Shown: positions 63,526-64,000 of the stretch, one piece after another
Layout of the letters: the number at the start of each line of letters is the position of its first letter
Numbering within the stretch: position 1 is the first letter of the stretch
Assembly: GCF_031085295.1 (NCBI RefSeq)
Contig: NZ_JAVFWO010000006.1
Coordinates: 124,001-188,000 of the forward strand
Length of the DNA stretch: 64,000 nt
Source of the DNA: Microbacterium psychrotolerans
Lineage (GTDB): Bacteria > Actinomycetota > Actinomycetes > Actinomycetales > Microbacteriaceae
Direction: 5' to 3'
Notes under the pieces: generated by a model
What the model saw: the letters and a program-made list of their open reading frames with translations, nothing else
Told to the model about the DNA's origin: nothing
Databases searched by the model: none
Program-made: the position numbers and the translations under genes

Positions 63526-64000
63526 ATGAAGAAGTCTTCGATCCTCGCCGTGGCCGCCCTCGCGGGCGCGGCCGCGGTGATGCTGGCCGGCTGCGCCGGC
63601 GGCAACGGCGACACCGGTGACGGTGGCGACGGCGGCGATGGCGGGGATGCCGCCGACCGCGCCTGTGTGATCCTGCCTGACGCTGCGTCCTCGCCGCGCT
63701 GGGAGAACTTCGACCGCAAGTACCTCCAGGAGGGGCTGGAGGGAGCCGGCTTCGACGTCGACATCCAGAACGCGCAGGGCGACGTCAACAAGTACTCGAC
63801 GATCGCCGATCAGCAGCTCACCCAGGGCTGCGGCGTCATGCTGCTCGTCGACTACCAGGGCGCCGCGGAGGCCGTCGCGACCAAGGCGAAGGCCGAAGGC
63901 ATCCCCGTGATCGCCTACGACCGCCCGTTCACCGGCGCGGACTACTACGTCTCGTTCGACAACACCGAGGTCGGCCGTCTCGAGGGTCAGACCGTTCTGG
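63526..64000 (+). CDS. Second sugar ABC substrate-binding lipoprotein (partial, runs off right edge)
   Basis: The 158 visible codons begin with a lipoprotein signal peptide (lipobox LAGC, Cys23). A Gly/Asp-rich linker of repeated GGDGGD units follows, then a XylF-like type 1 binding-protein fold: CVILPDAASSPRWENFDR, VMLLVDYQGAAEAV, IPVIAYDRPF, DNTEVG. It is clearly paralogous to the protein at 59905. ATG 63526 is chosen because AAAGG lies 6 nt upstream; ATG 63523 is adjacent. The C-terminal half lies outside the window, where a second set of transporter genes may follow. Confidence 0.9.
   Translation, partial: MKKSSILAVAALAGAAAVMLAGCAGGNGDTGDGGDGGDGGDAADRACVILPDAASSPRWENFDRKYLQEGLEGAGFDVDIQNAQGDVNKYSTIADQQLTQGCGVMLLVDYQGAAEAVATKAKAEGIPVIAYDRPFTGADYYVSFDNTEVGRLEGQTVL

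Noticed and set aside
63600..63660. Gly/Asp repeat in the second sugar-binding protein as a tandem-repeat or CRISPR-like element
   Set aside because: It is an imperfect codon-level repeat in the linker after the lipobox, common in actinobacterial lipoproteins. No spacers or cas genes are present.

Overview
This is a high-GC, gene-dense stretch of an actinobacterial chromosome. The strong G/C third-position bias, the gene content and the order of the housekeeping genes fit Microbacteriaceae, and Microbacterium is my best guess. Gene order follows a conserved actinobacterial block that in Mycobacterium tuberculosis runs roughly rv1002c-rv1020: pmt, rsmI, metG, tatD, rsmA(ksgA), ispE, pth, rplY, prs, glmU, mfd. 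Here the block is split by lineage-specific modules. I see no insertion sequence, prophage, CRISPR array or rRNA. There is one tRNA gene (Gln, TTG).

Layout. 1-6 kb: mfd (its C-terminus runs off the left edge), a Pro-rich membrane protein, pth and rplY with a strong hairpin between them, a 40-residue membrane protein, and gluconokinase. 6-10 kb: 6-phosphogluconate dehydrogenase, a flavin-linked oxidase and an SDR-type epimerase. 10-15 kb: a MacB/FtsX-like ABC exporter divergent from an OmpR-type response regulator and its histidine kinase. 15-18.6 kb: a four-gene operon for extracytosolic flavin-based electron transfer (FMN-binding lipoprotein, ApbE flavin transferase, MOSC protein, membrane NqrB/RnfD-like domain fused to a ferredoxin-NADP reductase module). 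18.7-26.5 kb: a P-type cation ATPase, prs, glmU, tRNA-Gln, a MarR regulator and an ABC-F protein. 26.6-34 kb: DUF427, an Eis-like acetyltransferase, ispE, an aldo/keto reductase, a Stealth-type sugar-phosphate transferase, a phosphodiesterase and rsmA. 34-42.6 kb: two MFS transporters, a Nudix hydrolase, tatD, metG, rsmI and protein O-mannosyltransferase. 42.6-49 kb: a YyaL-type thioredoxin-domain protein, an aldo/keto reductase, and a five-gene translationally coupled operon (CPBP protease, membrane protein, winged-helix regulator, ABC-2 ATPase and permease) with a palindromic operator at its promoter. 49-58.5 kb: hrpA, a quinone oxidoreductase, a sulfurtransferase, O-acetylhomoserine sulfhydrylase, a Gfo/Idh/MocA oxidoreductase and a NYN-LOTUS protein. 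58.7-64 kb: a ROK regulator and a xylose/ribose-type ABC uptake system with two paralogous binding proteins; the second runs off the right edge.

Two signals cut across the whole window. First, more than twenty genes have a TANNNT-like -10 box ending 6-8 nt before the start codon, which is the signature of leaderless transcripts. Second, the heptamer GGATGCC (reverse complement GGCATCC) occurs roughly 90 times, well above simple expectation, and it imposes the otherwise rare codons GAT and GCA. Regulatory wiring can also be read directly: helical-turn-spaced CATAG repeats lie in front of both the response-regulator gene and the divergent ABC operon, a 26-bp perfect palindrome separates gntK from gnd, and an AACTTTG-N5-CAAAGTT operator covers the promoter of the CPBP/ABC operon.
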